The notes under the pieces are model-generated. The model saw only the letters and a list, made by a program, of their open reading frames with translations, was not told the origin of the DNA and did not search any database. A stretch of DNA of 64,000 bases from Donghicola eburneus (GTDB lineage: Bacteria; Pseudomonadota; Alphaproteobacteria; Rhodobacterales; Rhodobacteraceae). Shown one piece after another: positions 1 to 8,999 of this stretch (position 1 is the first letter of the stretch; each line of letters begins with the position of its first letter). Where the stretch lies: positions 434,001 to 498,000 of the forward strand of contig NZ_FOXY01000001.1 in the NCBI RefSeq assembly GCF_900115865.1, read 5' to 3'. The translations under genes were made by a program, and so were the position numbers.

Positions 1-229
1 CACCTTGTGCAACATTGCTGGGACTGGGGCCGGAAAAAAACATGCTGTCGACGGCTTGGCGCGCTGACGTCGGTTCTAACGAAACCTGCTTAAACAGTTC
101 GTCACTCAGCTTGTTCGCATAAAAAGGGCGGCATCAGAGCCGCCCGCTTTGGTACTGAAAATACCCCTTAAGTATACCCTTAGTATAATCGAAAGACGGG
201 CTTCTCCGAAGCGATAAGTGCACCGCTGG
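1..229. other. Left-edge intergenic segment
   Basis: No convincing coding sequence is seen here on either strand. It contains the terminator of the phosphonate pair (121-145) and an AT-rich stretch near 155-200 with short palindromic TATAC-like elements. It could hold the end of a neighbouring gene that lies mostly outside the window, but no recognisable C-terminus is visible. Confidence 0.4.
121..145 (-). terminator. Rho-independent terminator after phnM
   Basis: On the minus strand this reads as a 7-bp perfect GC stem (GGGCGGC / GCCGCCC) with a 6-nt loop, followed directly by five T residues. It lies about 85 bases past the phnM stop and would end the DUF1045-phnM transcript. Confidence 0.85.
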
Positions 230-1441
230 TTAATTTCTGCGGGTCTGCGGCGTGCGTGTTGTCATTTTTGCAGCAGGTACAAAGGGTGCCGAGGGCTGGC
301 TGCCATGGCCCAGAAAGCGAGCTCCAGCCTCGCCCGAGAGATAGGCCAGACGTCCGGCGACAAGGGTCGCTTCGATCTGGCGGGTCTGTTGATTAAGGAT
401 CACAAGGTCCGCGCGGCGCCCAAGCCCAAGGGTCCCGCGATCCGGCGTCCGCATGATTTCGGCAGGGCGCTGGGACACCAGAGCCCAAGCGGCGGGCAAG
501 GAAACGCCGTGGGTGTCGACCAGACTCCAGACCGCGCTAAGCAGGGAGGGGTAGTAGTAATCCGACGCCAGCGCGTCACAAATGCCCTCTTTCACAAGCT
601 CTATCACCGAAACCCCGCTTTTGGGGCCGCTGGGGCGTACGGCAGAAGTCGCGGATAGGATGACCGGATCGCCCATGGCTTTGGCAGCGGCGGCGGCGCG
701 CCGTGCACGGGGAAAAGCGCAGTGCTTGGCTCCGATCATTGCATAGCTTTCTCGCGTTTCGCCGTCACCGTCGCCGCTGCTGCCATAAACAATGCCCATC
801 TCGTCAAACACTTCGGCCAAGCGGCACAGGTGGCGTGGCACTTCTCGGCTCCGCGCTTGGGCGCGGTGCAGACGCCCGCGAGACGCCTCGGTCGCGGCCT
901 CGTCCAGCGCGGTCAAATGACCATAGCGAAGTTGCTCTAGCGTATCGTCGAGGGTGTTGCGGAACATTACATATCCAACATCAAACCGCCGAATGGCCGC
1001 CATGAGGCGCGCGGCGGTGTCGACCATGTGCGTCTCGCAGTCCAGAGCAATGCGCATATCGATCAAGGCATTCAGTTGGTAGCGATAAAGCGCCGCCAGC
1101 ATGGTCTCGGCAAAATCGGGACCGCGCAGGCCCCCATGCCATGACCAGCCCTGAGACAGGTATGCGGTCGTCACCCCGTTTGCCGCAGCCTCGCGGTCTG
1201 TGCTGCAGAGGGCTGTCATCGGGTCGAATTGCGCGGCGGGGCGCGGTGCCAGATGGCGGGCAAAGGCGCTACCATGCAGATCTATCATCCCTGGCATCAC
1301 ATAGTAGCCGCTCAGGTCGATTTCGGGCAGGGGCCCGCGCGTGATCCGACCATCTGCAATCGCGATGGAACGGGACTGCATGGCGCCGTCACGCAGGATC
1401 GTCGCGCCCACAAGGCGCAAGGGCGGAAGAAAACGGGTCAT
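230..1441 (-). CDS. phnM: PhnM-like alpha-D-ribose 1-methylphosphonate 5-triphosphate diphosphatase
   Basis: Amidohydrolase-superfamily enzyme of the C-P lyase pathway. Known PhnM removes pyrophosphate from 5-triphosphoribosyl 1-phosphonate before C-P bond cleavage. The protein has the family layout: an N-terminal beta-sandwich half, then MPGMIDLHG (metal-binding strand), a central region with SSGDGDGETRESYAMIG, and a late Asp in ALASDYYYPSLL, followed by GRRADLVILN closing the sandwich. At about 403 residues it is slightly longer than E. coli PhnM, with a basic C-terminal tail. ATG at 1441 is chosen; a GTG lies one codon upstream. DUF1045 lies upstream on the same strand, as in known phosphonate operons, but no phnGHIJKL is in view, so the rest of the pathway must be elsewhere. 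The canonical metal-binding HxH is only partly visible (DLHGSAFARH), which is typical of PhnM. Confidence 0.85.
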   Translation of the reverse strand: MTRFLPPLRLVGATILRDGAMQSRSIAIADGRITRGPLPEIDLSGYYVMPGMIDLHGSAFARHLAPRPAAQFDPMTALCSTDREAAANGVTTAYLSQGWSWHGGLRGPDFAETMLAALYRYQLNALIDMRIALDCETHMVDTAARLMAAIRRFDVGYVMFRNTLDDTLEQLRYGHLTALDEAATEASRGRLHRAQARSREVPRHLCRLAEVFDEMGIVYGSSGDGDGETRESYAMIGAKHCAFPRARRAAAAAKAMGDPVILSATSAVRPSGPKSGVSVIELVKEGICDALASDYYYPSLLSAVWSLVDTHGVSLPAAWALVSQRPAEIMRTPDRGTLGLGRRADLVILNQQTRQIEATLVAGRLAYLSGEAGARFLGHGSQPSAPFVPAAKMTTRTPQTRRN

Positions 1442-1543
1442 CACTCTGCTCGGGTTAGGTGTTCCGAAGGTGATAGGCGCGCTTTGTTTCGGGACTATGA
1501 CACCGGCACCACAGTTCAGTGAATGTCCTGTGATCTGGCGTGT

Positions 1544-2224
1544 TTAGCCCCCGAACGGATAACGGTGCAGCATATGGAAATTCCCGTCATCCGCTTCGCC
1601 AAAGAGACAAAGAGACCGGATTTTCAGCGGGCGCGGCAGGATGTCGGGCAGGGTGGTGTCCAGTACCTCGCGGGTGCGCTCGGCCAGTTCGGGGCTCACG
1701 CGGCTGGTCAAGGTCAGGTGAAACCGAAATTCGTCCATCACATAAGGGTAGCCCCAGCGGTGCAACAGGTCCAGTTGATGGTCTGACAGACGCGCGGGGT
1801 TCCGGCGTGCGATATCCGCATCGGTCATAGGTGCGCGAAAGGCGTCTAGGGCTTTGACCACTTTGCCCGCCATCGACTTCAACTCTGTGGTGTCGCCTTC
1901 GGGCACAAGTGCCAGAAAACCGCCGATCCGTTTCAGCTTCAGTGCCTCAACGCGGACGGGACTCATGCCAGCCATCAAGGCCGTGGCCGCGGCGTGTAGA
2001 GCACCTATGTCAACGCCACGCGCCAGACGGAAAGGCGGCTTGATCGTCCCATGAAAACCGTACTTTCGCGGGGTCCGCGTGATTTCGTCCATAGGCAGTT
2101 CATAGGGCGGGTGGGGCACGTCACAGCCCGCCAAGGGATCCCAGCCCAGCCACCGTTTCCCGAAGTCGGCAAACACCGCCGACTCGGGCGCGTAGTAGAT
2201 CGCGTAGCGCTTGAACCCCTGCAT
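1544..2224 (-). CDS. DUF1045 phosphonate-metabolism protein, 2H phosphoesterase fold
   Basis: 226-residue cytosolic protein of the DUF1045 family, which recurs in phosphonate operons beside phnM. Two H-x-T/S motifs of the 2H phosphoesterase fold are visible: FHGTIKPPF near residue 58 and FHLTLTSRV near residue 171. This suggests a cyclic phosphodiester or ribose phosphate substrate, plausibly linked to the cyclic ribose phosphate made by C-P lyase; that role is inference. The start at 2224 follows a purine-rich GAGAGGCGGC. It precedes phnM by 102 bases on the same strand and shares its terminator. Confidence 0.85.
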   Translation of the reverse strand: MQGFKRYAIYYAPESAVFADFGKRWLGWDPLAGCDVPHPPYELPMDEITRTPRKYGFHGTIKPPFRLARGVDIGALHAAATALMAGMSPVRVEALKLKRIGGFLALVPEGDTTELKSMAGKVVKALDAFRAPMTDADIARRNPARLSDHQLDLLHRWGYPYVMDEFRFHLTLTSRVSPELAERTREVLDTTLPDILPRPLKIRSLCLFGEADDGNFHMLHRYPFGG

Positions 2225-2319
2225 GCCGCCTCTCTTGTGCTATTGACCGCGTTCTTCAACAGATACCAGAACCGCTGCCGAGCGATAGCCTCTGTTTCCG
2301 AGGATCGGACAAAAGCGGC

Positions 2320-3738
2320 CTAGGCGGGGGTATTTAGGTCCTGCAGCAAGCGCCCGTGTTTGCGGGTTTCCTGAATGACATCGCCAAAGGTGCGCATGCC
2401 TTGGGCCTGCAGCATCGGGATCATGGCGCACAAAACTTCGGCAGTCGCTTGTGCATCGCCAAGGGCCGTGTGCCGCAGATGCTCGGGGATGGTGATCCCC
2501 AGACGGTCGCAGATCGCATCCAGCGTGTGTTTGGCATCTGCCCCAAAGAGCACCGCCGACACCAGAACCGTATCAAGGATCGGATGGTCAAAAGCGATGT
2601 CCATCTCTTTGCTTTGCCGATGCAAGAAGGCCATGTCGAAGGGCGCGTTGTGCGCCACAATCACCGAGCCGGTGCAAAAGGCGTGAAAGCGGCGGGTCAC
2701 ACTTCCGAAATCCGGCGCACCAATCACCATGTGGTCACTGATCCCGTGCACCTTGGTCGAGGCGGCGGGGATGGGGCGCTTCGGGTCCACGAGGGTGTCG
2801 ATCACCTCTCCTTCGACAATCCGACCGCGCAGGACGCGCATCGCACCCAGCTGCACCACGTCGTCCTTGTGGGGCAAAAGCCCTGTGGTCTCCGTATCAA
2901 AGACCACATAACTCATCTCGCATAGGGGCATGTCGGCATGGGCGTGGTCTACGGACCGGTCCATCAGGGCAAAATCATAGGTGAGCGGGCGGCTCGCCTC
3001 TGGTGCGATCAGGGCCGTGGCGCTGTCGATGACGATCATGTAGCCCGGCGCCCCGCCAAGAGGACGCAGTTTGGCCTCGTATTCCTGCTGCCCTTTGACG
3101 CCGCGCAGGGTGCAAATGACTTCTTTGCCGGTTTTCGAGAGCTTGGCGTGGGCGTTGAGCAAGCTTCTTTCATCAAAAAACTCGGTGATCGACGCCCCCA
3201 TGCGCGGCGGTGCAATCTGGTTTAGTACCTCTGCCGCTTGGCCATCGTAGAGGACGATCTGATGGGATGGGTTCACAAGGATCATCGCCACTGGAATCTC
3301 GGTCAAAAGAGCGGTCAGGTGGTCGCGATCCGCCGACAGGCGCGCGGTGGCTTGGGCGACGGCCTCGGCCTGTGACATGGCGGATTGGCCCAGTTCCTGG
3401 CTGATCGCCTGAGCCGCAGGGGCCAGATCGCCAAGGTATTTCGCGTCATCTGCGTTCAGCGCAACATGGGCGCCAGAGTGGGCGCGGGTGCGCAGATGTG
3501 AGGACAGACGTAGAATTGGCTTGGCGACATTTTCGTCAAAGAGCAGCCAAACCGCCGCGCAAACTGCCAGAATGCCAAAGGCCGCAATGACCCCCGAAGT
3601 GATAAACCCGTCCGGTGCAGAAAAAGAGTTCCGCCACCCCATAAAGAGCGCGCCGATCATGACAATGATCAGCGCCGCAGCCAGCGCCGAGAAAATCAGG
3701 AAAATTCGCAGCCGAAGCCCGAGATTGGTAAACATCAC
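2320..3738 (-). CDS. Membrane-anchored PAS / DnaQ-like 3'-5' exonuclease
   Basis: 472-residue fusion. Residues about 10-30 and 45-68 form two membrane helices. A HAMP-like linker and a PAS-like domain (about 135-235) follow, then a DEDDh exonuclease domain (about 275-455). The exonuclease motifs are intact: FDTETTG (ExoI), VIVAHNAPFD (ExoII) and HTALGDAQAT (ExoIII, His-x4-Asp). Many roseobacter genomes label such proteins DNA polymerase III epsilon, but the membrane and sensor parts make a replicative proofreading role unlikely. A regulated RNase or DNase near the membrane is a better guess. Its start overlaps the stop of the upstream membrane gene by 4 bases (ATGA), so the two are translationally coupled, and it lies downstream of a cNMP/CBS/DUF294 protein. 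Confidence 0.85.
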   Translation of the reverse strand: MMFTNLGLRLRIFLIFSALAAALIIVMIGALFMGWRNSFSAPDGFITSGVIAAFGILAVCAAVWLLFDENVAKPILRLSSHLRTRAHSGAHVALNADDAKYLGDLAPAAQAISQELGQSAMSQAEAVAQATARLSADRDHLTALLTEIPVAMILVNPSHQIVLYDGQAAEVLNQIAPPRMGASITEFFDERSLLNAHAKLSKTGKEVICTLRGVKGQQEYEAKLRPLGGAPGYMIVIDSATALIAPEASRPLTYDFALMDRSVDHAHADMPLCEMSYVVFDTETTGLLPHKDDVVQLGAMRVLRGRIVEGEVIDTLVDPKRPIPAASTKVHGISDHMVIGAPDFGSVTRRFHAFCTGSVIVAHNAPFDMAFLHRQSKEMDIAFDHPILDTVLVSAVLFGADAKHTLDAICDRLGITIPEHLRHTALGDAQATAEVLCAMIPMLQAQGMRTFGDVIQETRKHGRLLQDLNTPA

Positions 3739-4253
3739 TCGGTCCCTCCGCTGCAGGCGAGGGAGACCATCTCTTCGTCGCCATTGGGATTAGCAAAGTC
3801 GGCTTCGGTCACCTCGTCATATGTTTCGCCCGGCACCATGGGCAAGGTGCCGCCGCTGGCGCAGTCGAACAGGATTTGCAGGCGCTGGGTGTTCTCCCAA
3901 CGGGCAAAGAAATACAGGTCGCCCACCACGCGATTTTGGCCCGACGGATGGGCTGTCAGGCTATTGGTGTCGAGCGCGGCAAAGCGGTCGGTGATCGGAA
4001 AGAGATAGGTCCACGGGCGGTAGAACGCGCTGCTTTCGATGGTGCTGACCACCGCGACGCCCGGCTTCAGGTTCGCCGTGCTCTGGTCATACCACAGGTA
4101 TTCGTTGCTGATTGTTGTCACCAGCATCGCAAAGGCCGCGGCAAAAGGCGTGAGCCATTTCGGCGTTCGCCCCTTGGTGATTTTCCCTAGAATAATCGAG
4201 ATGCCCGCACCGCCGATACCGGCGACGATGACTGCGATAAATCCCCAAAACAT
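3735..4253 (-). CDS. Small inner-membrane protein of unknown function
   Basis: 172 residues. An N-terminal membrane helix (about 4-22) and a second hydrophobic segment (about 35-52) precede a soluble, probably periplasmic domain with aromatic-rich segments (TYLFPITDRF, DLYFFARWEN). I do not recognise a named family. It sits 31 bases downstream of the DUF294 gene and its stop overlaps the exonuclease start, so the three form a conserved-looking unit. A partner or membrane adaptor of the PAS-exonuclease is possible but is only inferred from position. Confidence 0.75.
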   Translation of the reverse strand: MFWGFIAVIVAGIGGAGISIILGKITKGRTPKWLTPFAAAFAMLVTTISNEYLWYDQSTANLKPGVAVVSTIESSAFYRPWTYLFPITDRFAALDTNSLTAHPSGQNRVVGDLYFFARWENTQRLQILFDCASGGTLPMVPGETYDEVTEADFANPNGDEEMVSLACSGGTE

Positions 4254-4284
4254 ACGCTTTCCTCCCCAAGAAGCGGTGTAGTCC

Positions 4285-6108
4285 TTAGCTCAAGGCACCT
4301 TTGCCATGGCCAACAGCAGCCTGCATGCCCTTGACGACGACAAAGGCGTCGCGCAGGTGGCTGCGTTCCAGATCCGACAGGCTGGCCGGAGACATGAAGT
4401 TGTCCGGTGCCTCTCCGGCTTTGATCAGGCGGGCCTGATGTTGAAGTCGTGTTTCTGCGATCAGATCGTAGGCGTCCAGCAAATCCCGCGCGCCAGACGG
4501 AGAAATCAGCCCCGCCCCTGCCGCCCCTTCAAGACGCGCGCGGGTGTTGAAGGCTGTTAACTGTCCTTGCAGCGCGTAAACGCGGCCCAAGTCGGCGATC
4601 GGGACGACGCCGTTGTGCTTTAGATCGATGCTATTCTTATGCTCGCCCGAGCGGATGGTCGCGAACCCTCGCAAGAGCCCCAAGGGCGGCGTGTGCTTTA
4701 GTGAGTTGCTGATCATGTGCGCAACAAAGATGCTGTTGCCCGACGCTTTTCGCAGGGTGTCCAGTTGCAGGTCCTTGAACATCGCGGTGTCGCCGCCGAT
4801 GGGGCGCAGGTCGAACATCACGCTGGCCAGCATCTGTGCTTCGGGGCTGGGTTTGTTGATCCAGTTCTCGAAGTACCCGCGCCAGACGGACAGAGGCTGA
4901 CACCACCGATCCGCAGTCGCCATCATATCGCCGGGACAATAGACGTAGCCGCATGTGTTTAGCCCGTCGCACACAAAGGTCGCAAGACGTCGGAAGTACG
5001 CCATCTGGTCATGGGTCACACCGTCGGCGATGATCAGGCAGTTGTCTTGGTCGCTGACGCCGGTTTGCTCTTGGCGCCCTTGGCTGCCGCATGCGGCCCA
5101 GAGGTAAGGCACAGGTGGCGTGCCCAATTGCTCTTCGGCCAAGGCCAGCAGGCGGCGGGTGGCGGTGTCGGCCACATCGGTGATCAACCGCGTGACAACC
5201 TCGTGCCGATTGCCAGCGGCCACCAGCTGCACCAGCAATTTCGGGATGCGGGCCGTGACGGCAGCCATTTCTTCGGCGCTGTCAGAGCCTGCGATCTCGG
5301 CCACCAATTCGGCTGAACTGACCGCCTGAAAACGGGTCAAATCGGTCTGCGTAACAATGCCAACGAGTGCGCCGTTGCGCGTGATCGGGATATGCCCGAT
5401 GCGCCGCTCCATCATGGCGTGCAGCACGTCTGACCCGATGGCCGAAGGCTCCAGCGTCAGCGGATCTTTGGTCATGACCTTGTCTACGTGGGTGTCGATG
5501 GCCATGCCATCCGCCAGCGCCTTTTCGGTCAGGTCGCGATTGGTGACGATCCCAACGAGCCGATCATCCTCGAGCACGCAAAGGCAGGACACATGCCGGT
5601 CGCGCATCTCGCGCGCGGCATCCTGTACTGTGGTGCCCGGCATGCAGAAATAGGCCGAGGGGTGCATGATCGTTTCGACCCGGCTGGTGGCCAGATCGCT
5701 GCCGCGCGGGGCGGGGGTGCGCGAGCGGTCAAAGAAACGGCGGGCGACCTGATGATCATGGATGAGTTCCGCGAACTGCATTTTGGGCAGCATCAGCAGA
5801 ACGGTTTGTTCGGTTGCGGTGGCAGTGGTCACAGCCACGCCTTCGCGCAAGAGGCCACGTTCGGCAAAAGAATTGCGGGGGCCCAGAATAGACACGGGAA
5901 TGTCGTTGGCGTCCACGACCTCGACCGTGCCGGACCACACGATATACAGCCCGTCGAGCGGCTGCCCATGACGGTAGATCGTCGCGCCTTGAGGCAGGGT
6001 CTGCACCTCTATCGCCGCCGCCAGCGTCTCTCGTTCGGCTTCGGTCAGACCGTCATAGGGGTGCAGTCCACCGAGAAAAGCCGAGATATCTGTCAAAGGA
6101 ATCGTCAT
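4285..6108 (-). CDS. cNMP-binding / CBS-pair / DUF294 nucleotidyltransferase signalling protein
   Basis: About 607 residues from the ATG at 6108; a TTG 21 codons upstream would run into the actP terminator, so it was not used. Domains in order: cyclic-nucleotide-binding-like (about 1-120, with VEVVDANDIPVSILGPRNSFAERGL), a CBS pair (about 140-260, GIVTNRDLTEKAL and GIVTQTDLTRFQ), a DUF294 putative nucleotidyltransferase domain (about 300-430, with GSQGRQEQTGVSDQDN resembling the GlnD-type G-S motif and acidic pair), and DUF294_C. Proteins of this build often sit beside ActP/DUF4212 symporters, as here. Suggested role: sensing nucleotide or energy status and modifying a partner, perhaps the symporter or the exonuclease downstream. 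The substrate is unknown. Confidence 0.88.
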   Translation of the reverse strand: MTIPLTDISAFLGGLHPYDGLTEAERETLAAAIEVQTLPQGATIYRHGQPLDGLYIVWSGTVEVVDANDIPVSILGPRNSFAERGLLREGVAVTTATATEQTVLLMLPKMQFAELIHDHQVARRFFDRSRTPAPRGSDLATSRVETIMHPSAYFCMPGTTVQDAAREMRDRHVSCLCVLEDDRLVGIVTNRDLTEKALADGMAIDTHVDKVMTKDPLTLEPSAIGSDVLHAMMERRIGHIPITRNGALVGIVTQTDLTRFQAVSSAELVAEIAGSDSAEEMAAVTARIPKLLVQLVAAGNRHEVVTRLITDVADTATRRLLALAEEQLGTPPVPYLWAACGSQGRQEQTGVSDQDNCLIIADGVTHDQMAYFRRLATFVCDGLNTCGYVYCPGDMMATADRWCQPLSVWRGYFENWINKPSPEAQMLASVMFDLRPIGGDTAMFKDLQLDTLRKASGNSIFVAHMISNSLKHTPPLGLLRGFATIRSGEHKNSIDLKHNGVVPIADLGRVYALQGQLTAFNTRARLEGAAGAGLISPSGARDLLDAYDLIAETRLQHQARLIKAGEAPDNFMSPASLSDLERSHLRDAFVVVKGMQAAVGHGKGALS

Positions 6109-6132
6109 GGTTGAAATCTGTCTGATGTGAAA

Positions 6133-6162
6133 AGCCCTGCCCAGTTGAAACCGGACAGGGCT
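6133..6162 (-). terminator. Terminator-like hairpin after actP
   Basis: Inverted arms AGCCCTG and CAGGGCT with further CC/GG pairing, followed on the minus strand by TTTTCA. It lies between actP and the DUF294 gene. The U-tract is short, so it may be a partial terminator that lowers rather than stops expression of the three downstream genes. Confidence 0.6.
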
Positions 6163-6210
6163 GAAAGGCAACCAAGGGAAGGGGCGGCGAACCGCCCCAT
6201 CTGCTTGGGA

Positions 6211-7938
6211 TTAGTGGTCAACCGCTGCGCTCGAGCCGCGGGGAACACGAACCGCTTCGACCAGTTCTTTGATCTCTTGCGGGGTGTCTTCGGTGGCGTT
6301 CGACACAAAGTAGGCTACGATGAAGTTCAGCAGAGCGCCGATCGCACCGAACGAAGTCGACTTGATCGAAAGCAGCAGCGGATCAGCATCGGTGAAGCTG
6401 TTGGTGCCGGGGATGAAGAACCAGCCCTTGTGCAGGAAGATGTACACGAGGGTGACGATCAGACCGGTGACCATGCCAGCAACCGCGCCGGTGTTGTTGA
6501 TGCGCTTCGAGAAGATGCCCATCATCAGCGCCGGGAAGATCGATGCCGCTGCCAGACCGAAGGCCAGAGCCACGGTTTGCGCTGCAAAGCCCGGAGGGTT
6601 GGCGCCCAGGTAGGTTGCGATCACGATAGCCACACCCATCGACACACGTGCCGACAGCAGTTCGCCTTTTTCCGAGATCTCGGGATTGATCTGCGACTTG
6701 ATCAAGTCGTGCGAAACCGCCGACGAAATCGCCATCAACAGACCAGCCGCCGTGGACAGCGCCGCTGCCAGACCACCAGCCGCAACCAGCGCGATCACCC
6801 ATGCAGGCAGTTGCGCGATTTCGGGGTTCGCCAGCGTGATGATGTCACGGTTTACGATAAACTCGTTGGCGTCTGCATCCGCAACGTACTGGATCAGGCC
6901 GTCGCCGTTCTTGTCTTCGAAGCTCAGCAGACCGGTCTGTTCCCAGTTGCTGACCCACTCGGGACGATCGTCATAGGCCAGAGGCTGCTCGGTGGTGCCA
7001 TTGGGGTAGACGGTGTTGATCAGGTTCAGACGCGCCATTGCGCCAACCGCAGGAGCGGTGAGGTACAGCAGTGCGATGAAAACCAGTGCCCAACCTGCCG
7101 AGTAACGTGCGTCTTTCACGGTAGGAACGGTGAAGAAGCGAACGATCACGTGGGGCAGACCCGCGGTACCGATCATCAGCGACACGGTGAACAGGAACAT
7201 GTTCAGGGTGGTGTCGGTCTGTTCGGTGTAGTTTGCAAAGCCCAGATCGTTCAGCAGACCGTTCAGGGTCGACAGCAGAGGCTCGCCCGACGATGTCGCG
7301 TCCGAGAACAGGCCCATCGGCGGGAGCGCGTTGCCGGTCAGCTGCAGCGAGATGAAGATCGCGGGGATGGTGTATGCGATGATCAGAACGACGTACTGCG
7401 CAACCTGAGTGTAGGTGATGCCCTTCATGCCGCCGATAACCGCGTAGAAGAACACGATGGCCGCACCGATCAGAAGGCCGGTCAGCTTGTCAACTTCGAG
7501 GAAGCGCGAGAACGCAACACCCACACCGGTCATCTGACCGATCACGTAGGTCAGCGATGCAACGATCAGGCAGATAACGGCGACGGTACGCGCAGTCTGG
7601 CTGTAGAAGCGGTCGCCGATGAACTCAGGCACGGTGAACTTGCCGAACTTGCGCAGGTAGGGCGCAAGCAGCATCGCCAGCAGAACGTAGCCGCCGGTCC
7701 AGCCCATCAGGTAGGCAGAGGTGTTGTAGCCGCCAAATGCGATGATACCGGCCATCGAGATGAACGAAGCTGCCGACATCCAGTCCGCACCGGTTGCCAT
7801 ACCATTCACCACAGGGTGAACGCCGCGGCCGGCTGCGTAGAATTCCGAGGTTGAACCCGCGCGGGCCCAGATCGCGATGCCGATGTACAGGGCGAACGTC
7901 GCGCCCACCACCAGCAGGTTTAGTGTAAATTGATCCAT
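6211..7938 (-). CDS. actP: ActP-type sodium:solute (acetate) symporter
   Basis: 575-residue member of the sodium:solute symporter family in the subgroup that pairs with a DUF4212 subunit. About 12-13 hydrophobic helices are evident, with family signatures such as GRGVHPVVNGMATGADWMS, the GLAAALSTAAGLLMAISSAVS segment and repeated Gly-rich kinks. An unusual extended loop (about residues 315-370, DDRPEWVSNWEQ to FEDKNGDGLIQY) contains a DKNGDG element resembling a calcium-binding loop. Neighbours acsA and adk and the small DUF4212 partner point to acetate or another short carboxylate as substrate. It starts 19 bases downstream of the DUF4212 gene and clearly belongs to its operon. Confidence 0.9.
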   Translation of the reverse strand: MDQFTLNLLVVGATFALYIGIAIWARAGSTSEFYAAGRGVHPVVNGMATGADWMSAASFISMAGIIAFGGYNTSAYLMGWTGGYVLLAMLLAPYLRKFGKFTVPEFIGDRFYSQTARTVAVICLIVASLTYVIGQMTGVGVAFSRFLEVDKLTGLLIGAAIVFFYAVIGGMKGITYTQVAQYVVLIIAYTIPAIFISLQLTGNALPPMGLFSDATSSGEPLLSTLNGLLNDLGFANYTEQTDTTLNMFLFTVSLMIGTAGLPHVIVRFFTVPTVKDARYSAGWALVFIALLYLTAPAVGAMARLNLINTVYPNGTTEQPLAYDDRPEWVSNWEQTGLLSFEDKNGDGLIQYVADADANEFIVNRDIITLANPEIAQLPAWVIALVAAGGLAAALSTAAGLLMAISSAVSHDLIKSQINPEISEKGELLSARVSMGVAIVIATYLGANPPGFAAQTVALAFGLAAASIFPALMMGIFSKRINNTGAVAGMVTGLIVTLVYIFLHKGWFFIPGTNSFTDADPLLLSIKSTSFGAIGALLNFIVAYFVSNATEDTPQEIKELVEAVRVPRGSSAAVDH

Positions 7939-7957
7939 GATATCAGGTCCTTAAAAC

Positions 7958-8218
7958 TTATTCTTCGTCCACGCCGTATTCGACGTCGAGCTTGTGCATG
8001 CGCCATGCGTAGAAGAAAATCAGAACAAGAAAGACGAGGATGCTTCCCTGTTGTGCGAACCAGAAACCAAGGTCCGTTCCGCCGACTTCGATACCCGACA
8101 GAAGCGGGCGCAGCAGAATGGCCATGCCAAAGGATGACACGAACCAGACGATCAGGCACCCTTTGATGATACTAATATTTTTCGACCAGTAGGCCGAGCT
8201 GTCCTGTTGGCTTGCCAT
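7958..8218 (-). CDS. DUF4212 small symporter subunit
   Basis: About 86 residues with two membrane helices (about 15-40 and 52-75) and an acidic C-terminal tail (DVEYGVDEE). DUF4212 proteins are the small partner of VC_2705-type sodium:solute symporters, analogous to YhjB/PanF-type small subunits. ATG at 8218 is preceded by GGGGAGGA at good spacing; a TTG two codons upstream is unlikely. It is directly upstream of actP. Confidence 0.9.
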   Translation of the reverse strand: MASQQDSSAYWSKNISIIKGCLIVWFVSSFGMAILLRPLLSGIEVGGTDLGFWFAQQGSILVFLVLIFFYAWRMHKLDVEYGVDEE

Positions 8219-8307
8219 AGGCAATCCTCCCCATTTTCCAAAAAGCTATGGTCTTGAGTCGTAGTCCGGGGCGGTTCCTCCTTCGCCCCGGAGACATTCT
8301 AGAAAAC

Positions 8308-8976
8308 CTAGCTGATCGCGCTCTCTACCATTTCGGTCATCTTTGCGGTGATCGCATCGATGTCGCCCATGGCGTCCACGCGGCTAAGTTGCCCCTTTTC
8401 GTCGTAGTAGGCGATCAGGGGGGCGGTCTGAGCGTGGTACGCCTCGAGGCGGGCTCCCACGGTTTCAGCCTTGTCGTCGGCACGGCGCTTGAATTCCGTG
8501 CTTCCGCAGTTGTCACAAACACCTTCGGCAGCGGGCTGCTTGAAGCTGTCATGATATCCTTCGCCGCAACCGGCGCAGGTGTAACGGCCAGAGATACGCT
8601 CGACCATCGCTGCATCGTCGACTTCCATCGCGATGGCGGCGTTGACCGACTGGCCATTCTCGGCCAGCAGCCCATCAAGAGCTTCGGCCTGAACAGTGGT
8701 GCGGGGGAAGCCGTCAAGGATGGCGCCTTTGGCGACGTCCTCCTCTTTGAGGCGGTCCCGCAGAATGTTGATGACGATCTCGTCGCTGACCAGCTCGCCC
8801 GCGTCCATCACGGTCTTGGCCGCTTTGCCCGCGTCGGTGCCGGCGGCAACAGCTGCGCGCAGCATGTCACCGGTCGACAGTTGCACCAGACCGAACTTCT
8901 CTTCGAGACGGCGTGCCTGGGTGCCTTTGCCGGCCCCGGGGGGGCCAAGCAAAATGAGAACTGCGGGTGTGGTCAT
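8308..8976 (-). CDS. adk: Adenylate kinase
   Basis: Interconverts ATP + AMP and 2 ADP. Walker A loop GPPGAGKGTQ at the N-terminus, the NMP-bind segment STGDMLRAAV, the DGFPRT strand, and a LID domain with four cysteines (CAGC ... CDNC) of the zinc-binding type. About 222 residues from the ATG at 8976; the longer start at 8994 (MDGATT) would run to within 5 bases of acsA and is less likely. It lies 23 bases downstream of acsA. Acetyl-CoA synthetase releases AMP, so co-transcription of adk makes functional sense. Another adk copy beside ribosomal protein genes would be expected elsewhere in the genome. Confidence 0.95.
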   Translation of the reverse strand: MTTPAVLILLGPPGAGKGTQARRLEEKFGLVQLSTGDMLRAAVAAGTDAGKAAKTVMDAGELVSDEIVINILRDRLKEEDVAKGAILDGFPRTTVQAEALDGLLAENGQSVNAAIAMEVDDAAMVERISGRYTCAGCGEGYHDSFKQPAAEGVCDNCGSTEFKRRADDKAETVGARLEAYHAQTAPLIAYYDEKGQLSRVDAMGDIDAITAKMTEMVESAIS

Positions 8977-8999
8977 GGTTGTCGCTCCATCCATCTCCG

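Noticed and set aside
6127-7854. 575-codon open frame antisense to actP
   Set aside because: It mirrors the membrane protein gene on the other strand, with Arg/Gln/His-rich composition and no recognisable motif. A high-GC shadow frame.
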